A stretch of DNA of 64,000 nucleotides from Vibrio agarilyticus. Lineage in GTDB: Bacteria; Pseudomonadota; Gammaproteobacteria; Enterobacterales; Vibrionaceae. The translations under genes were made by a program, and so were the position numbers. Under the pieces are notes generated by a model that did no database searches, was not told the origin of the DNA, and worked only from the letters and a program-made list of their open reading frames with translations. Within the stretch, counting starts at the first letter, position 1. Each line of letters starts with the position of its first letter. Shown piece after piece: positions 23,730 to 35,624 of the stretch. The stretch covers positions 1 to 64,000 of the forward strand of contig NZ_JABAIK010000019.1 of NCBI RefSeq assembly GCF_012641465.1. The letters are read 5' to 3'.

Positions 23730-24086
23730 TTGAATACGTACGCGTTCAATCGGGAGTTACGCTTGTTAACTCCCGAGCATTATAAAACAGTCTTCCAGCA
23801 AGCTCACCGAGCAGGCTCACCTCATCTCACGATTATCGCACGCAATAATACCCTATCGCATCCTCGTCTGGGTTTGGCCGTTCCGAAAAAACAGATCAAA
23901 ACCGCCGTTGGTCGCAACCGCTTCAAACGCTTGGCTCGTGAAAGTTTTCGTAACAAACAACATCAACTACCTCATAAAGATTTTGTTGTGATCGCCAAAA
24001 AAAGCGCGCAAGATTTGAGCAACGAAGAATTGTTCACCTTGTTTGATAAATTATGGCAGCGCCTCTCTCGCCCTTCTCGTGGCTAG
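23730..24086 (+). CDS. rnpA: Ribonuclease P protein component
   Basis: Basic protein subunit of RNase P (118 residues, E. coli 119) that helps the M1 RNA cut tRNA 5' leaders. The RNR motif region [14 protein letters not shown] is clear. The start is a TTG at 23730, giving (M)[17 protein letters not shown] as in V. cholerae. No Shine-Dalgarno is visible, so translation is probably coupled to rpmH, 13 nt upstream. A longer frame would overlap rpmH and is rejected. The 3' end overlaps yidD by 34 nt. Confidence 0.95.
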   Translation: MNTYAFNRELRLLTPEHYKTVFQQAHRAGSPHLTIIARNNTLSHPRLGLAVPKKQIKTAVGRNRFKRLARESFRNKQHQLPHKDFVVIAKKSAQDLSNEELFTLFDKLWQRLSRPSRG

Positions 24087-24310
24087 CCATTGGGCTCATT
24101 CAACTCTACCGCGGGTTTATCAGTCCACTGCTAGGCCCTCGATGCCGTTTTACGCCTACTTGTTCCCAATATGCGATAGAAGCATTGAGAGCTCACGGTT
24201 TTGTAAAAGGGTGTTGGTTATCAAGCAAACGTCTATTAAAATGCCACCCTTTGAATGAAGGGGGGTATGACCCCGTTCCACCAGTCCAAAAACAAGACAG
24301 AGATAACTAA
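24053..24310 (+). CDS. yidD: Membrane protein insertion efficiency factor YidD
   Basis: An 85-residue protein (E. coli 85) bound to the inner membrane through an amphipathic N-terminal helix; it assists YidC-dependent insertion. The invariant [12 protein letters not shown] and [14 protein letters not shown] motifs are present. It overlaps the 3' end of rnpA and is followed after 2 nt by yidC. Confidence 0.96.
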   Translation: MAAPLSPFSWLAIGLIQLYRGFISPLLGPRCRFTPTCSQYAIEALRAHGFVKGCWLSSKRLLKCHPLNEGGYDPVPPVQKQDRDN

Positions 24311-24312
24311 CG

Positions 24313-25929
24313 ATGGATTCTCAACGTAATATCCTGCTTATCGCACTGGCTTTGGTTTCTTTCTTATTGTTCCAACAATGGAATGCTAAGGACGTACCAG
24401 CGCCTCAAGCGGTTGAACAGGCGCAAGCTAACACCACACTGCCGACAACGGCGGCGAATGATTTAGACCCAAATCCGCATTCACTGGCTCAGGGTAAAAT
24501 CATCACGGTGAAAACCGACGTATTAACTCTGTCTATCGACACTATTGGTGGCGATGTGGTTGCTGCAGAGCTTAATCAATACGATGAAACACTTGATTCA
24601 GACACTCCTTTTGTTCTTTTGCAAGATACGCCACAACTGGTGTATATCGCACAAAGTGGTCTTGTTGGCCCACAAGGTATCGATTTAAGCAGTGACAATC
24701 GTCCTCATTACCATGTAACGGCAGACAGCTTTACGCTTGCCGATGGTCAAGAGACGTTGGAAATCCCGCTAACGATTACCGCAAACGGTCTGCAGTACAC
24801 CAAAACGTATCAATTTACTCGTGGCAGCTATGCCATGAATGTCGAATACGATGTGGTTAACCAATCTGGTAGCAACGCGACCTTTGGTATGTACGCCCAT
24901 CTTCGTCATACATTGAGCGATGATGGTGGCAGCCTAACCATGCCAACGTATCTCGGCGGTGCTTTTTCAACTGAAAATGAAAAGTATGAAAAGTACAGCT
25001 TTGAAGAGATGCAAGACCGCAATCTTTCTATCAACCTGCCAAATGGTGAAGGTTGGGCTGCGATCATTCAGCATTACTTCGCTTCGGCGTGGATCCCTCG
25101 TGAAGAGCCAGGCACCAATATTTATACTCGTGTGATTGGTAACCTGGGTGATATCGGCATTCGCATGCCAAACAAGACCATTGCTGATGGCGACACGGCC
25201 AATTTCACGGCCACCTTGTGGGTTGGCCCTAAACTGCAAGATCAAATGGCGGCAGTCGCACCGAACTTGAATTTGGTGGTCGATTACGGCTGGCTTTGGT
25301 TTATCGCTCAACCACTGCACTGGTTATTGGATACCATTCACGGTTTAGTCGGTAACTGGGGCGTGGCCATCATTGTTCTGACGTTCATTGTCCGTGGTGT
25401 CATGTACCCACTGACCAAAGCTCAGTACACCTCAATGGCGAAAATGCGTATGCTGCAACCCAAGTTGCAAGCGATGCGTGAACGCATTGGTGATGATCGC
25501 CAGCGTATGAGCCAAGAGATGATGGAACTGTACAAGAAAGAAAAAGTGAACCCACTGGGTGGTTGTTTACCTATCTTACTGCAGATGCCAATTTTCATTG
25601 CCTTGTATTGGACACTCATGGAGTCCGTCGAGCTGCGCCACTCGCCATTCATTTTGTGGATCCACGACTTATCAGCGCCAGATCCATATTATGTTTTGCC
25701 GCTGCTGATGGGTGCATCAATGTTCCTCATCCAAAAGATGAGTCCAACAACGGTCACCGACCCAATGCAGCAGAAGATCATGAACTTCATGCCAATCATG
25801 TTTACGGCATTCTTCTTGTTCTTCCCGGCAGGTTTGGTGCTTTACTGGCTCGTGTCAAACATTGTGACACTGATCCAGCAAACGCTCATTTATCGCTCGC
25901 TTGAGAAGAAAGGATTGCATACCAAGTAA
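24313..25929 (+). CDS. yidC: Membrane protein insertase YidC
   Basis: Inner-membrane insertase and chaperone of 538 residues (E. coli 548) acting alone or with SecYEG. An N-terminal anchor ([14 protein letters not shown]) is followed by the large beta-fold periplasmic domain, then the conserved five-helix core from about residue 335 ([45 protein letters not shown]). It ends the rpmH operon and is followed by a terminator. Confidence 0.97.
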   Translation: MDSQRNILLIALALVSFLLFQQWNAKDVPAPQAVEQAQANTTLPTTAANDLDPNPHSLAQGKIITVKTDVLTLSIDTIGGDVVAAELNQYDETLDSDTPFVLLQDTPQLVYIAQSGLVGPQGIDLSSDNRPHYHVTADSFTLADGQETLEIPLTITANGLQYTKTYQFTRGSYAMNVEYDVVNQSGSNATFGMYAHLRHTLSDDGGSLTMPTYLGGAFSTENEKYEKYSFEEMQDRNLSINLPNGEGWAAIIQHYFASAWIPREEPGTNIYTRVIGNLGDIGIRMPNKTIADGDTANFTATLWVGPKLQDQMAAVAPNLNLVVDYGWLWFIAQPLHWLLDTIHGLVGNWGVAIIVLTFIVRGVMYPLTKAQYTSMAKMRMLQPKLQAMRERIGDDRQRMSQEMMELYKKEKVNPLGGCLPILLQMPIFIALYWTLMESVELRHSPFILWIHDLSAPDPYYVLPLLMGASMFLIQKMSPTTVTDPMQQKIMNFMPIMFTAFFLFFPAGLVLYWLVSNIVTLIQQTLIYRSLEKKGLHTK

Positions 25930-25945
25930 TCCCCTCAATCGAATG

Positions 25946-25974
25946 AAAAAGGCGGCCCCAAGGGTCGCCTTTTT
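25946..25974 (+). terminator. Intrinsic terminator after yidC
   Basis: AAAAAGGCGGCCC pairs with GGGTCGCCTTTTT with one mismatch around a CAA loop and ends in a T run. Confidence 0.85.
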
Positions 25975-26059
25975 GTTAGCGGCTGATTACAATTTGGCTA
26001 TTCCTGAGTCGCTAAATTCTATTTATTGTTGACTTAGCCAGCACAATTCAAGGTTTTCT

Positions 26060-27421
26060 ATGACAACAGACACTATTGCCGCGCAAGCGACAGCCCCGGG
26101 CCGCGGTGGCGTGGGTATTATTCGCGTTTCTGGGCCACAAGCATCGGCCGTAGCTCAAGCGATCACAGGCCAGTCACTGACACCTCGCTACGCGCATTAT
26201 CTGCCTTTTCGTGATACTGATGGCAGTGAGATAGACTCCGGTATTGCACTCTACTTCCCCAACCCACACTCTTTTACTGGCGAAGACGTGCTCGAGTTAC
26301 AGGGCCATGGTGGGCCTGTGGTAATGGATATGTTGCTCAAACGCATTCTCACCCTACCTGACGTTCGTCCTGCAAGACCTGGCGAGTTCTCTGAACGGGC
26401 GTTTCTCAATGACAAGCTCGATTTGGCTCAAGCCGAAGCCATTGCCGATCTGATTGATGCCAGTTCAGAACAAGCGGCAAAATCGGCGCTGCGCTCATTA
26501 CAGGGCCAATTTTCCAAACGCATTCAAACGCTGGTGGACGCTTTGATCCATCTGCGTATTTACGTTGAAGCGGCCATTGATTTTCCTGAAGAAGAGATCG
26601 ATTTTCTTGCCGATGGCAAAGTGGCAGCCGATTTACAAGGGATCATCAATAATCTCGATGCGGTGCGTCAAGAAGCCAATCAAGGCGCCATCATGCGTGA
26701 AGGAATGAAAGTGGTGATCGCCGGCCGCCCCAACGCGGGCAAATCAAGCTTGCTCAACGCATTATCTGGTAAAGAGTCCGCGATTGTCACCGACATAGCC
26801 GGAACCACTCGAGATGTCCTGCGTGAACATATCCATATTGACGGTATGCCACTGCATATTATTGATACTGCCGGCCTTCGTGAAGCGTCTGATGCCGTCG
26901 AAAAAATCGGCATTGAGCGCGCTTGGGATGAAATCGCCGCAGCAGACCGCGTGTTATTCATGGTCGATGGCACGACAACTGACGCCACCGATCCGAGTGA
27001 GATTTGGCCTGATTTTGTCGACCGATTGCCAAATCATATTGGCATGACAGTGATCCGCAATAAAGCCGAAGAAACCGGTGAGGGCTTTGGTATTTGTCAT
27101 GTGAGCGCGCCGACTCTCATCCGCCTATCTGCCAAAACAGGCGAAGGAGTCGATGCTCTGCGCCAGCACTTAAAAGCCTGTATGGGCTTTACCGGCCAAC
27201 AAGAAGGCGGCTTTATGGCTCGTCGGCGTCATCTGGATGCATTGGAACGCGCAGCAGAACATTTACATATAGGACAAGATCAATTAGAAGGTTATATGGC
27301 AGGAGAAATCCTGGCTGAAGAGCTGCGCCTTGCTCAACGCCATTTGAGTGAGATCACCGGTGAATTCAGTTCAGACGATCTTCTTGGGCGGATCTTTTCT
27401 TCGTTTTGCATCGGTAAATAA
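26060..27421 (+). CDS. mnmE: tRNA modification GTPase MnmE
   Basis: GTPase of 453 residues (E. coli 454) that with MnmG installs the (carboxymethyl)aminomethyl group on U34 of certain tRNAs. An N-terminal folate-binding domain opens [22 protein letters not shown]. The inserted G domain has G1 GRPNAGKSS (near 222), G3 DTAGLR and the G4 region RNKAE. The C-terminal CIGK farnesyl-like motif is intact. Its partner mnmG lies across oriC. Confidence 0.97.
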   Translation: MTTDTIAAQATAPGRGGVGIIRVSGPQASAVAQAITGQSLTPRYAHYLPFRDTDGSEIDSGIALYFPNPHSFTGEDVLELQGHGGPVVMDMLLKRILTLPDVRPARPGEFSERAFLNDKLDLAQAEAIADLIDASSEQAAKSALRSLQGQFSKRIQTLVDALIHLRIYVEAAIDFPEEEIDFLADGKVAADLQGIINNLDAVRQEANQGAIMREGMKVVIAGRPNAGKSSLLNALSGKESAIVTDIAGTTRDVLREHIHIDGMPLHIIDTAGLREASDAVEKIGIERAWDEIAAADRVLFMVDGTTTDATDPSEIWPDFVDRLPNHIGMTVIRNKAEETGEGFGICHVSAPTLIRLSAKTGEGVDALRQHLKACMGFTGQQEGGFMARRRHLDALERAAEHLHIGQDQLEGYMAGEILAEELRLAQRHLSEITGEFSSDDLLGRIFSSFCIGK

Positions 27422-27466
27422 CAAGATATCCACAATGCTTGTACCTCTAAGGCCAAGCAAAATGCC

Positions 27467-27508
27467 AAAGCCTCATGCATGGTACGCTATGCTCAGAGGC
27501 TTTTTTTT
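27467..27508 (+). terminator. Intrinsic terminator after mnmE
   Basis: AAAGCCTC pairs with GAGGCTTT across an inner ATGC/GCAT-containing loop and is followed by eight T residues in all. Confidence 0.85.
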
Positions 27509-27596
27509 GAGCGCAATTTCACTTCATTGAGCGATTTTGCTTTTTTTGGCAAAACGTTCGATGATGGGTGGATTAATAAATAATAAGGAAATCGTC

Positions 27597-28031
27597 ATGA
27601 TCCACATCATTACAGGAAGTACCTTAGGCGGCGCTGAGTATGTCGGCGATCACCTCAATGATCTATTGAGCCAACAAGGCCATATCACGCAGGTACATAA
27701 CCACCCCAACCTTAGCCAAATCCCCGCAACAGGTACCTGGCTTATCATTACCTCAACGCATGGCGCGGGAGATTATCCAGACAATATTCGTCCCTTTATC
27801 AGCAAGCTACAAGAAACACCACCACGAACCGATCAGCTCAAGTATGCGGTTATCGCAATTGGTGATTCCAGTTATGATACTTTCTGCGGCGCAGGACTCC
27901 ACGCCCATGCGCTATTACAAGACATCGGCGCAACCGCTATCGCCGATTGTTGTTTGATTGATATTTTGGCGCAAACCGTACCAGAAGACGCTGCAGAGGC
28001 TTGGTTAGAACAGCACCTTCATGCATTTTGA
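27597..28031 (+). CDS. mioC: Flavodoxin-like protein MioC
   Basis: FMN-binding flavodoxin of 144 residues (E. coli 147), reported to support biotin synthase. The FMN loop [14 protein letters not shown] and [11 protein letters not shown] are visible. The ATG at 27597 has AAGGAA upstream; a 20-codon longer frame is rejected. It lies directly left of oriC, and transcription from mioC toward oriC is a known influence on initiation in E. coli. Confidence 0.95.
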   Translation: MIHIITGSTLGGAEYVGDHLNDLLSQQGHITQVHNHPNLSQIPATGTWLIITSTHGAGDYPDNIRPFISKLQETPPRTDQLKYAVIAIGDSSYDTFCGAGLHAHALLQDIGATAIADCCLIDILAQTVPEDAAEAWLEQHLHAF

Positions 28032-28046
28032 ATCACTAAAAACAGA

Positions 28047-28074
28047 CGCGCCCATCAAGTCTCCACTGGGCGCG
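28047..28074 (+). terminator. Hairpin after mioC
   Basis: CGCGCCCA pairs perfectly with TGGGCGCG across a 12-nt loop. There is no T tract, so at most it slows transcription before oriC. Confidence 0.4.
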
Positions 28075-28092
28075 ATGTGACCACTCTGGCCT

Positions 28093-28595
28093 TTATTCAC
28101 TTCAACATAGTCTGACATTTCATTTTATCCTTCACGTCATAAACGAAGGTATACGCCAATCAAGAGGTGTATTGTGGATAACATCCTTCATTAACTCATC
28201 ATGATTTATTCAAAAGCTGCAATATCATTTGTGGATAAAAATAAGCAAAAGCGGTTATAAAGCTATAGTTATCCAAAGAACAATTTATGATCATGGTTTG
28301 GGCTGTGAATAACATGCTATTTTGATCCCAGTTAATCCTAAGATAGATCAACGACTGATCACAAGAAATGATCCACAAAAGATCAATGATCTTGTTGATC
28401 ATTTCCTGGTTATCCACAGAAACTGGTGATCTTAATAATAGATCCAATAAAAGATCTCTATATAGATCTTATATATAATAAGCCATCTCGAGTTTCGATT
28501 AGTTCAAACAGAAAACAATGTTCAGTCTTGAATAAAGCAGGTAAACTACCGCTCTTTTCCTTTGTAAAAATCGTTCGAAAACCTGAGGTCAGTTC
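28093..28595. other. oriC: Chromosomal replication origin oriC
   Basis: Perfect DnaA boxes (TTATCCACA) lie at 28173-28181 and 28230-28238 (minus) and at 28410-28418 (plus). TTATTCACA is at 28304-28312 (minus). One-mismatch sites are at 28093-28101 and 28269-28277. Twelve GATC sites fall between 28289 and 28468. An AT-rich stretch with repeated AGATCT and TATATA (28436-28485) fits the unwinding element. The location between mioC and mnmG is that of vibrio and enterobacterial oriC. Gene orientation flips around it. Confidence 0.95.
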
Positions 28596-30494
28596 ATGCT
28601 CTATCACGAAAATTTTGATGTCATTGTGGTCGGTGGCGGACACGCAGGAACGGAAGCCGCGCTCGCATCAGCCCGCACTGGTCAAAAAACACTCCTTCTT
28701 ACTCATAACATCGACACATTAGGTCAAATGTCATGCAACCCTGCGATTGGTGGTATTGGCAAAGGCCACTTGGTGAAAGAAGTCGATGCTATGGGCGGTT
28801 TAATGGCTCAAGCAATTGATCATGCTGGTATTCAATTTCGAACGTTAAATGCATCCAAAGGACCCGCTGTTCGAGCGACTCGCGCGCAAGCGGATCGCGC
28901 GCTATACAAAGCTTATGTACGTCAGGCACTTGAGAACACACCGAATCTGACACTGTTTCAGCAATCTGTCGATGATCTGATCGTTGAAAATGATCACGTC
29001 CATGGTGTGGTCACTCAAATGGGCCTCAAATTCCACGCCAAAGCGGTTGTATTGACCGTCGGCACCTTTTTAGGTGGAAAGATCCACATTGGTATGGAAA
29101 GCGCCTCTGGAGGGCGTGCAGGCGATCCTCCGTCGATTGCTCTTGCGGATCGTTTACGTGATCTGCCATTTCGCGTCGATCGTCTGAAAACAGGCACTCC
29201 GCCACGCATTGATGCACGCAGTGTCGATTTTTCTGTGCTACAAGCGCAACACGGTGATAATCCGACCCCCGTTTTCTCATTTATGGGAAAACGTGAACAT
29301 CATCCACATCAAATTCCTTGTTTTATCACGCATACTAACGAGCGAACGCATGATGTCATTCGTGCTAACCTGGATCGCAGTCCTATGTATGCGGGTGTGA
29401 TTGAAGGTATTGGTCCGCGTTATTGCCCCTCAATTGAAGATAAGGTGATGCGATTTGCCGATAAAGACAGTCACCAAATCTTTATTGAACCTGAAGGATT
29501 AACCACCCACGAGCTGTATCCGAATGGCATTTCAACCAGCTTGCCCTTTGATGTGCAGTTGGCCATTGTTCGCTCGATGAAGGGCTTTGAAAATGCGCAC
29601 ATCGTGCGCCCCGGATACGCAATTGAGTATGATTTCTTTGATCCTCGAGATTTGAAATCAACGTATGAAACCAAATTTATCTCAGGTCTGTTTTTTGCCG
29701 GTCAAATTAATGGTACCACCGGCTACGAAGAGGCCGCGGCGCAAGGCTTAATGGCCGGTTTGAACGCCAGTTTATTCAGTCAAGATAAAGAGGGTTGGAG
29801 CCCACGCCGTGATGAGGCATACGTCGGTGTCTTAATTGACGATCTTTCGACGATGGGCACCAAAGAGCCCTATCGCATGTTTACTTCACGCGCGGAGTAT
29901 CGCCTGCTTCTTCGTGAAGATAATGCCGATCTGCGTTTGACCGCGAAAGCGTATGAACTTGGCTTAGTTGATGAAGCTCGTTGGGCTCGTTTTAATCAGA
30001 AAATCGACAATATGGAAAAAGAACGTCAACGTTTAAAAGAAACGTGGATGAATCCGAATTCCGTTGGGATTGATACGCTGAATCAACTGTTGAAAACGCC
30101 GATGGTGCGCGAAGCCAGCGGTGAAGATCTTCTGCGTCGCCCAGAGATGAGTTATGACCAGTTAACCCAACTGGATGCGTTTGCGCCAGCGCTGGAAGAC
30201 ACTCAAGCGGCTGAACAAGTTGAAATTCAAGTAAAATATGAAGGTTACATCAAGCGTCAACAAGATGAGATTGAAAAATCGTTGCGTCATGAACACACCA
30301 AGCTACCTTTTGAGCTTGATTATAGCGTTGTTAAAGGTCTGTCAAATGAAGTGGTGTTGAAATTGAACGCGGCTAAGCCCGAAACCATCGGTATCGCGTC
30401 TCGCATTTCCGGTGTGACACCTGCGGCAATTTCCATTTTGCTTGTGCATCTTAAGAAAATTGGCATGTTAAAGTTGGGTGAGGACGCAGCATGA
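28596..30494 (+). CDS. mnmG: tRNA uridine-5-carboxymethylaminomethyl modification enzyme MnmG (GidA)
   Basis: FAD-dependent partner of MnmE, 632 residues (E. coli 629). The dinucleotide-binding [12 protein letters not shown] is at residues 10-21, [14 protein letters not shown] follows, and the C-terminal [21 protein letters not shown] is conserved. It starts immediately right of oriC and overlaps rsmG by 4 nt (ATGA-type). Transcription away from oriC is the usual arrangement. Confidence 0.97.
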   Translation: MLYHENFDVIVVGGGHAGTEAALASARTGQKTLLLTHNIDTLGQMSCNPAIGGIGKGHLVKEVDAMGGLMAQAIDHAGIQFRTLNASKGPAVRATRAQADRALYKAYVRQALENTPNLTLFQQSVDDLIVENDHVHGVVTQMGLKFHAKAVVLTVGTFLGGKIHIGMESASGGRAGDPPSIALADRLRDLPFRVDRLKTGTPPRIDARSVDFSVLQAQHGDNPTPVFSFMGKREHHPHQIPCFITHTNERTHDVIRANLDRSPMYAGVIEGIGPRYCPSIEDKVMRFADKDSHQIFIEPEGLTTHELYPNGISTSLPFDVQLAIVRSMKGFENAHIVRPGYAIEYDFFDPRDLKSTYETKFISGLFFAGQINGTTGYEEAAAQGLMAGLNASLFSQDKEGWSPRRDEAYVGVLIDDLSTMGTKEPYRMFTSRAEYRLLLREDNADLRLTAKAYELGLVDEARWARFNQKIDNMEKERQRLKETWMNPNSVGIDTLNQLLKTPMVREASGEDLLRRPEMSYDQLTQLDAFAPALEDTQAAEQVEIQVKYEGYIKRQQDEIEKSLRHEHTKLPFELDYSVVKGLSNEVVLKLNAAKPETIGIASRISGVTPAAISILLVHLKKIGMLKLGEDAA

Positions 30495-31126
30495 GCGCAT
30501 TACGAGCCCATCTCGACCACTTGATTGCGCAAACCTCGCTCAATGTGAGCGAGAAACAGCGTGAACAACTGCTTGGTTATGTGGCGCTGCTGCATAAATG
30601 GAATAAAGCGTATAACCTGACGTCGGTGCGCGATCCGCAAGAGATGCTGGTTAAACACATTCTCGATAGCATAGTGGTAAGCGTTCACTTACAAGGTGAG
30701 CGTTTTATCGATGTGGGAACTGGACCTGGATTACCCGGGATCCCTTTGGCGATTATGTGTCCGGAAAAGACATTTGTGTTACTCGATAGCCTTGGTAAGC
30801 GAGTGCGCTTTCTCAAGCAAGTCGTGCACGAGTTGAAACTCACAAATGTGATGCCGGTTCAAAGTCGCGTTGAAGAGTTTCAGCCAGAGATAAAATTTGA
30901 TGGCGTACTGAGCCGTGCGTTTGCTTCAATGACCGATATGGTTGAGTGGTGTCATCACCTTCCCAAACCTGACACTGGACGGTTTTTGGCGTTAAAGGGA
31001 TTACACCCTCAAGATGAAATAGCCGATTTACCAACGTGGTGCTCTGTGACTGAGATCATATCTTTGACGGTTCCTGAGTTGGCAGGCGAGCGACATCTAG
31101 TAATCTTATCGCCTAGGGATAATTAA
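30491..31126 (+). CDS. rsmG: 16S rRNA (guanine527-N7)-methyltransferase RsmG (GidB)
   Basis: SAM-dependent methyltransferase of 211 residues (E. coli 207) that modifies G527 in the decoding region of 16S rRNA. The SAM-binding [15 protein letters not shown] begins near residue 73. The N-terminal [15 protein letters not shown] and LVKHILDSI motifs are family markers. It overlaps the mnmG stop and is followed after 13 nt by parA. Confidence 0.96.
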   Translation: MSALRAHLDHLIAQTSLNVSEKQREQLLGYVALLHKWNKAYNLTSVRDPQEMLVKHILDSIVVSVHLQGERFIDVGTGPGLPGIPLAIMCPEKTFVLLDSLGKRVRFLKQVVHELKLTNVMPVQSRVEEFQPEIKFDGVLSRAFASMTDMVEWCHHLPKPDTGRFLALKGLHPQDEIADLPTWCSVTEIISLTVPELAGERHLVILSPRDN

Positions 31127-31139
31127 CGAGGCCACCAGC

Positions 31140-31913
31140 GTGGGAAAAATAGTAGCTATCGCCAATCAAAAAGGCGGCGTGGGTAAAACCACCACTTGTG
31201 TTAATTTAGCGGCATCAATGGCCGCCACCAAGCGCAAAGTCTTAGTGATTGATTTAGACCCACAAGGCAACGCTACTATGGCCAGTGGTGTCGACAAGTA
31301 TATGGTCGATGCCACCGCCTATGATCTTCTGGTAGAAGAAACCACTTTTGACCAAGTCGTCTGTCGCAGTACCAGTGGTAAATACGACTTAATTGCCGCT
31401 AATGGTGACGTGACGGCCGCCGAAATTAAACTGATGGAAGTGTTTGCTCGCGAGGTGCGTCTCAAGAACGCATTAGCTGCGGTTCGCGATAACTATGATT
31501 TCATCTTTATTGATTGTCCCCCCTCTTTAAACCTTCTTACAATCAACGCTATGGCTGCGGCAGATTCCGTGCTAGTACCAATGCAATGTGAATATTTCGC
31601 GTTAGAAGGTTTAACCGCTCTTATGGATACCATCAGTAAGTTGGCAGCTGTGGTCAATGCAAATCTCAAAATAGAAGGTTTGCTACGCACTATGTATGAC
31701 CCACGCAATCGCCTCTCGACTGAAGTTTCCGACCAACTGAAAAAACATTTTGGTACCAAAGTGTACCGCACGGTTATTCCTCGTAATGTTCGCCTTGCGG
31801 AAGCGCCAAGCCACGGTAAACCTGCTATGTACTATGACAAGTACTCTGCAGGCTCTAAGGCTTATTTAGCGCTTGCCGGTGAAATGCTACGTCGTGAAGA
31901 CATTTCCGTTTAA
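31140..31913 (+). CDS. parA: Chromosome partitioning ATPase ParA (Soj)
   Basis: Deviant Walker-A ATPase of 257 residues that binds DNA non-specifically and moves ParB-parS complexes, segregating the origin. KGGVGKTT is at residues 11-18. DLDPQGNA and the FIDCPPSLNLLT switch follow. The start is GTG at 31140 with GAGG upstream. It sits after rsmG as in most gamma-proteobacterial main chromosomes, in an operon with parB. Confidence 0.96.
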   Translation: MGKIVAIANQKGGVGKTTTCVNLAASMAATKRKVLVIDLDPQGNATMASGVDKYMVDATAYDLLVEETTFDQVVCRSTSGKYDLIAANGDVTAAEIKLMEVFAREVRLKNALAAVRDNYDFIFIDCPPSLNLLTINAMAAADSVLVPMQCEYFALEGLTALMDTISKLAAVVNANLKIEGLLRTMYDPRNRLSTEVSDQLKKHFGTKVYRTVIPRNVRLAEAPSHGKPAMYYDKYSAGSKAYLALAGEMLRREDISV

Positions 31914-31938
31914 ATTTTGCTAGCAAGGAAGATACTTC

Positions 31939-32820
31939 ATGTCTAAGCGTGGTCTCGGAAAAGGGCTTGATGCTCTGTTATCAACTAGCTCGCTAGCTCG
32001 AGAAAAACAAAGTGCTGCTGTGCACAGTCAGACGTTATCTAATGATGGTGACTTGGCGGAGCTGGCCATAGGACAATTGATTCCAGGCGTTTATCAGCCA
32101 CGTAAAGCGATTGCGCCAGAAGCGCTTGAAGAGCTCAGCGCCTCGATTCGAGTGCAAGGTATCATTCAACCGATTGTGGTACGAAAAGTGGCCGAGGCTC
32201 GGTTTGAAATTATTGCGGGCGAGCGACGCTGGCGCGCAGCGCGCATGGCGGGACTCACACATGTGCCTTGTGTGATTAAAAACGTGCAAGATCGCGCCGC
32301 TATCGCGATGGCTTTAATAGAAAATATTCAACGCGAAGATTTGAATGCCATTGAAGAAGCGCAAGCGTTAGAGCGATTGCAAGCGGAGTTTTCCTTAACT
32401 CACCAACAGGTGGCGGATGCGATTGGTAAGTCGCGCACCACGGTCAGTAATCTATTGCGTTTGAATGCGCTGGAAGCTCCCGTTAAGCATGCGTTAGCGT
32501 CTAAACAGCTTGAAATGGGTCATGCACGCGCTTTATTGGCATTGAATGGTGAATCTCAAGTTGAAGCGGCAGAAACAGTGGCGAAAAAAGCGTTAACTGT
32601 GCGTCAAACCGAGCAACTGGTCAAAAAACTACTGACGCCTGTCGCTGAGCATCAACCTGAGGTCGATGTTGAAGCCGAACAGTTGGCACAAAGACTCAGT
32701 GAGCGCCTAGGGATGAAGATTGCGTTGGTGCGTAAAGCCAATGGTCAAGCTAAGGTCACCATCAATATTGATGAACCTCACAAGTTAGAGCAATTAATTG
32801 CTCGACTTGAAATAGAATGA
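31939..32820 (+). CDS. parB: Chromosome partitioning protein ParB
   Basis: parS-binding CTP-dependent clamp protein of 293 residues. The N-terminal SKRGLGKGLDALL is the ParA-stimulating segment. The CTP-binding GERRWRAARMAG and ENIQREDLN motifs are followed by an HTH (LTHQQVADAIGKSRTTVSNLLRL, near 152-174) and a C-terminal dimerisation domain. AAGGAAG precedes the ATG, 25 nt after parA. A parS-like site lies in recF. Confidence 0.96.
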   Translation: MSKRGLGKGLDALLSTSSLAREKQSAAVHSQTLSNDGDLAELAIGQLIPGVYQPRKAIAPEALEELSASIRVQGIIQPIVVRKVAEARFEIIAGERRWRAARMAGLTHVPCVIKNVQDRAAIAMALIENIQREDLNAIEEAQALERLQAEFSLTHQQVADAIGKSRTTVSNLLRLNALEAPVKHALASKQLEMGHARALLALNGESQVEAAETVAKKALTVRQTEQLVKKLLTPVAEHQPEVDVEAEQLAQRLSERLGMKIALVRKANGQAKVTINIDEPHKLEQLIARLEIE

Positions 32821-32914
32821 GACAGTTGATCTCTGTCAATTTTGTAGAAATGATTATTTTTGTGCGGAAGTTGTCTATTTGTAAATGAAACTGTAAGTTT
32901 TTGCTGCGTATTCA

Positions 32915-32942
32915 TTGCAATTAAAAAGACGGAACGTATAAT
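32915..32942 (+). promoter_or_regulatory. ATP synthase operon promoter
   Basis: TTGCAA (32915-32920) and a consensus TATAAT (32937-32942) are separated by 16 bp, 60 bp upstream of atpI. Confidence 0.75.
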
Positions 32943-33001
32943 TTTCGCCAAATTCCCTCATTGATAACATCAATGGATGGGATGACTCGAGGTACGAATA
33001 C

Positions 33002-33397
33002 ATGGTAGCTGCGTTAACAAAATCAGGGCGAATGCTTGCCAAGCGATTGTTAATGATTGAGTTCGGCGCGGTTATATTTGTGGCAGCCGCAATGGCGCTT
33101 GCCGTTAATAGTGATTGGGGAATTTCTGCGCTGATTGGTGGGGGCATTTTTGTGCTCGCTAATGCGGTTTTTGCTGGATGTGCGTTTCTTTTTGCGGGCG
33201 CTCGAATGGCGAAAGCTGTCGCGGTGTCGTTTTATACCGGTGAAGCGTTAAAGATCCTAATCACGGTGGCGCTATTTTGTGTTGTCTACATGTATATGCA
33301 GGTGGAACTTGTTCCCCTCAAACTAACCTATTTGCTGGTACTAGGAATTAATCTCTGTGCACCAGTGCTATTCATTCACAACAAAAAAATAGGATGA
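33002..33397 (+). CDS. atpI: ATP synthase assembly protein AtpI
   Basis: Hydrophobic protein of 131 residues (E. coli 126) with four membrane segments, thought to aid c-ring assembly or Mg2+/ion supply rather than catalysis. Position first in the atp operon and the pattern match AtpI. GAGGTACGAATAC precedes the ATG. atpB follows after 3 nt. Confidence 0.9.
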   Translation: MVAALTKSGRMLAKRLLMIEFGAVIFVAAAMALAVNSDWGISALIGGGIFVLANAVFAGCAFLFAGARMAKAVAVSFYTGEALKILITVALFCVVYMYMQVELVPLKLTYLLVLGINLCAPVLFIHNKKIG

Positions 33398-34213
<816 letters not shown>

Positions 34214-34253
34214 TTTTTTAGATTCTTATTAGACATTCAGTCAATATTTATAG

Positions 34254-34523
<270 letters not shown>

Positions 34524-34592
34524 TCACCTAAGCGAAAATAAGCTACGGCTTGTTTTGATTAACACTAAGTCCAATAAAGAGGGGTAGCTGTT

Positions 34593-35063
34593 GTGAATAT
34601 GAACGCAACTCTGCTAGGTCAAGCTTTTTCGTTTTTCTTGTTTGTGTGGTTCTGCATGAAATATGTATGGCCGCCTATCATGCAAGCGATTGAAGAGCGT
34701 CAGAAAAAAATTGCTGACGGTCTTCAAGCTGCTGAACGTGCAGCAAAAGACTTGGATCTAGCACAAGCTAATGCTTCTTCTCAAATGAAAGAAGCGAAGC
34801 AACACGCAACTGAGATCATCGAGCAGGCGAACAAACGTAAAGCTCAGATTGTTGACGAAGCACGTGAAGAAGCTTTGGCAGAACGCCAAAAAATTCTTGC
34901 GCAAGCGGAAGCAGAAATCGAAGCTGAACGCGTTCGTGCGCGTGATGAACTACGTAAACAAGTTGCAACTCTGGCTGTAGCTGGTGCTGAGAAAATTCTG
35001 GAACGTGCTATCGATAAAGATGCGCAGAAAGATATTCTCGACAACATTACTGCAAGACTTTAA
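34593..35063 (+). CDS. atpF: ATP synthase F0 subunit b
   Basis: Peripheral stalk subunit of 156 residues (E. coli 156): one N-terminal membrane helix ([17 protein letters not shown]) then a long Ala/Glu/Lys-rich coiled coil. A GTG start at 34593 with GAGGGG upstream gives (M)NMNATLLGQ, like vibrio AtpF; an ATG two codons later is the alternative. Confidence 0.96.
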   Translation: MNMNATLLGQAFSFFLFVWFCMKYVWPPIMQAIEERQKKIADGLQAAERAAKDLDLAQANASSQMKEAKQHATEIIEQANKRKAQIVDEAREEALAERQKILAQAEAEIEAERVRARDELRKQVATLAVAGAEKILERAIDKDAQKDILDNITARL

Positions 35064-35077
35064 CGCTGGGGGCGCTT

Positions 35078-35611
35078 ATGTCGGATATGACTACAATCGC
35101 ACGCCCCTATGCTAAAGCAGCGTTTGACTTTGCCGTGGAAAAAAATCAGCTCGACTCTTGGAGTCAGATGCTGGCTTTTGCTGCGGAAGTGGCCAAAAAC
35201 ACACAAGTGCATGAGCTGTTAACCAGCTCATTAACACCTGCCAAAATGGCAGATCTGTTTGTGACTGTTTGCGGCGAACAAGTGGACGAACATGGCCAAA
35301 ACCTGATTAAGGTAATGGCCGAGAATGGTCGATTATTGGCCCTTCCTGATGTCTATAAGCAGTATCTGCTGCTTAAGCAAGAGCATGAGAAAGAGATTGA
35401 TGTGGACGTTGTGTCAGCATCCGAACTTTCAGATGAACAACTTGCAGAGATCAGTCGCAAACTTGAACTGCGCCTTGAGCGCAAAGTTAAGCTGAATTGC
35501 AGTGTAGATGAGACCCTACTTGGTGGGGTTATAATTCGAGCCGGAGACTTAGTCATCGATAACTCAGCACGCGGGCGTTTGAACCGTCTGAGCGATGCAT
35601 TGCAGTCTTAA
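35078..35611 (+). CDS. atpH: ATP synthase F1 subunit delta
   Basis: Delta subunit of 177 residues (E. coli 177) joining the stator stalk to the F1 head. The N-terminal [14 protein letters not shown] and C-terminal [20 protein letters not shown] motifs are diagnostic. It starts 14 nt after atpF and 13 nt before atpA. Confidence 0.96.
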   Translation: MSDMTTIARPYAKAAFDFAVEKNQLDSWSQMLAFAAEVAKNTQVHELLTSSLTPAKMADLFVTVCGEQVDEHGQNLIKVMAENGRLLALPDVYKQYLLLKQEHEKEIDVDVVSASELSDEQLAEISRKLELRLERKVKLNCSVDETLLGGVIIRAGDLVIDNSARGRLNRLSDALQS

Positions 35612-35624
35612 TGGGGATTGGAGC

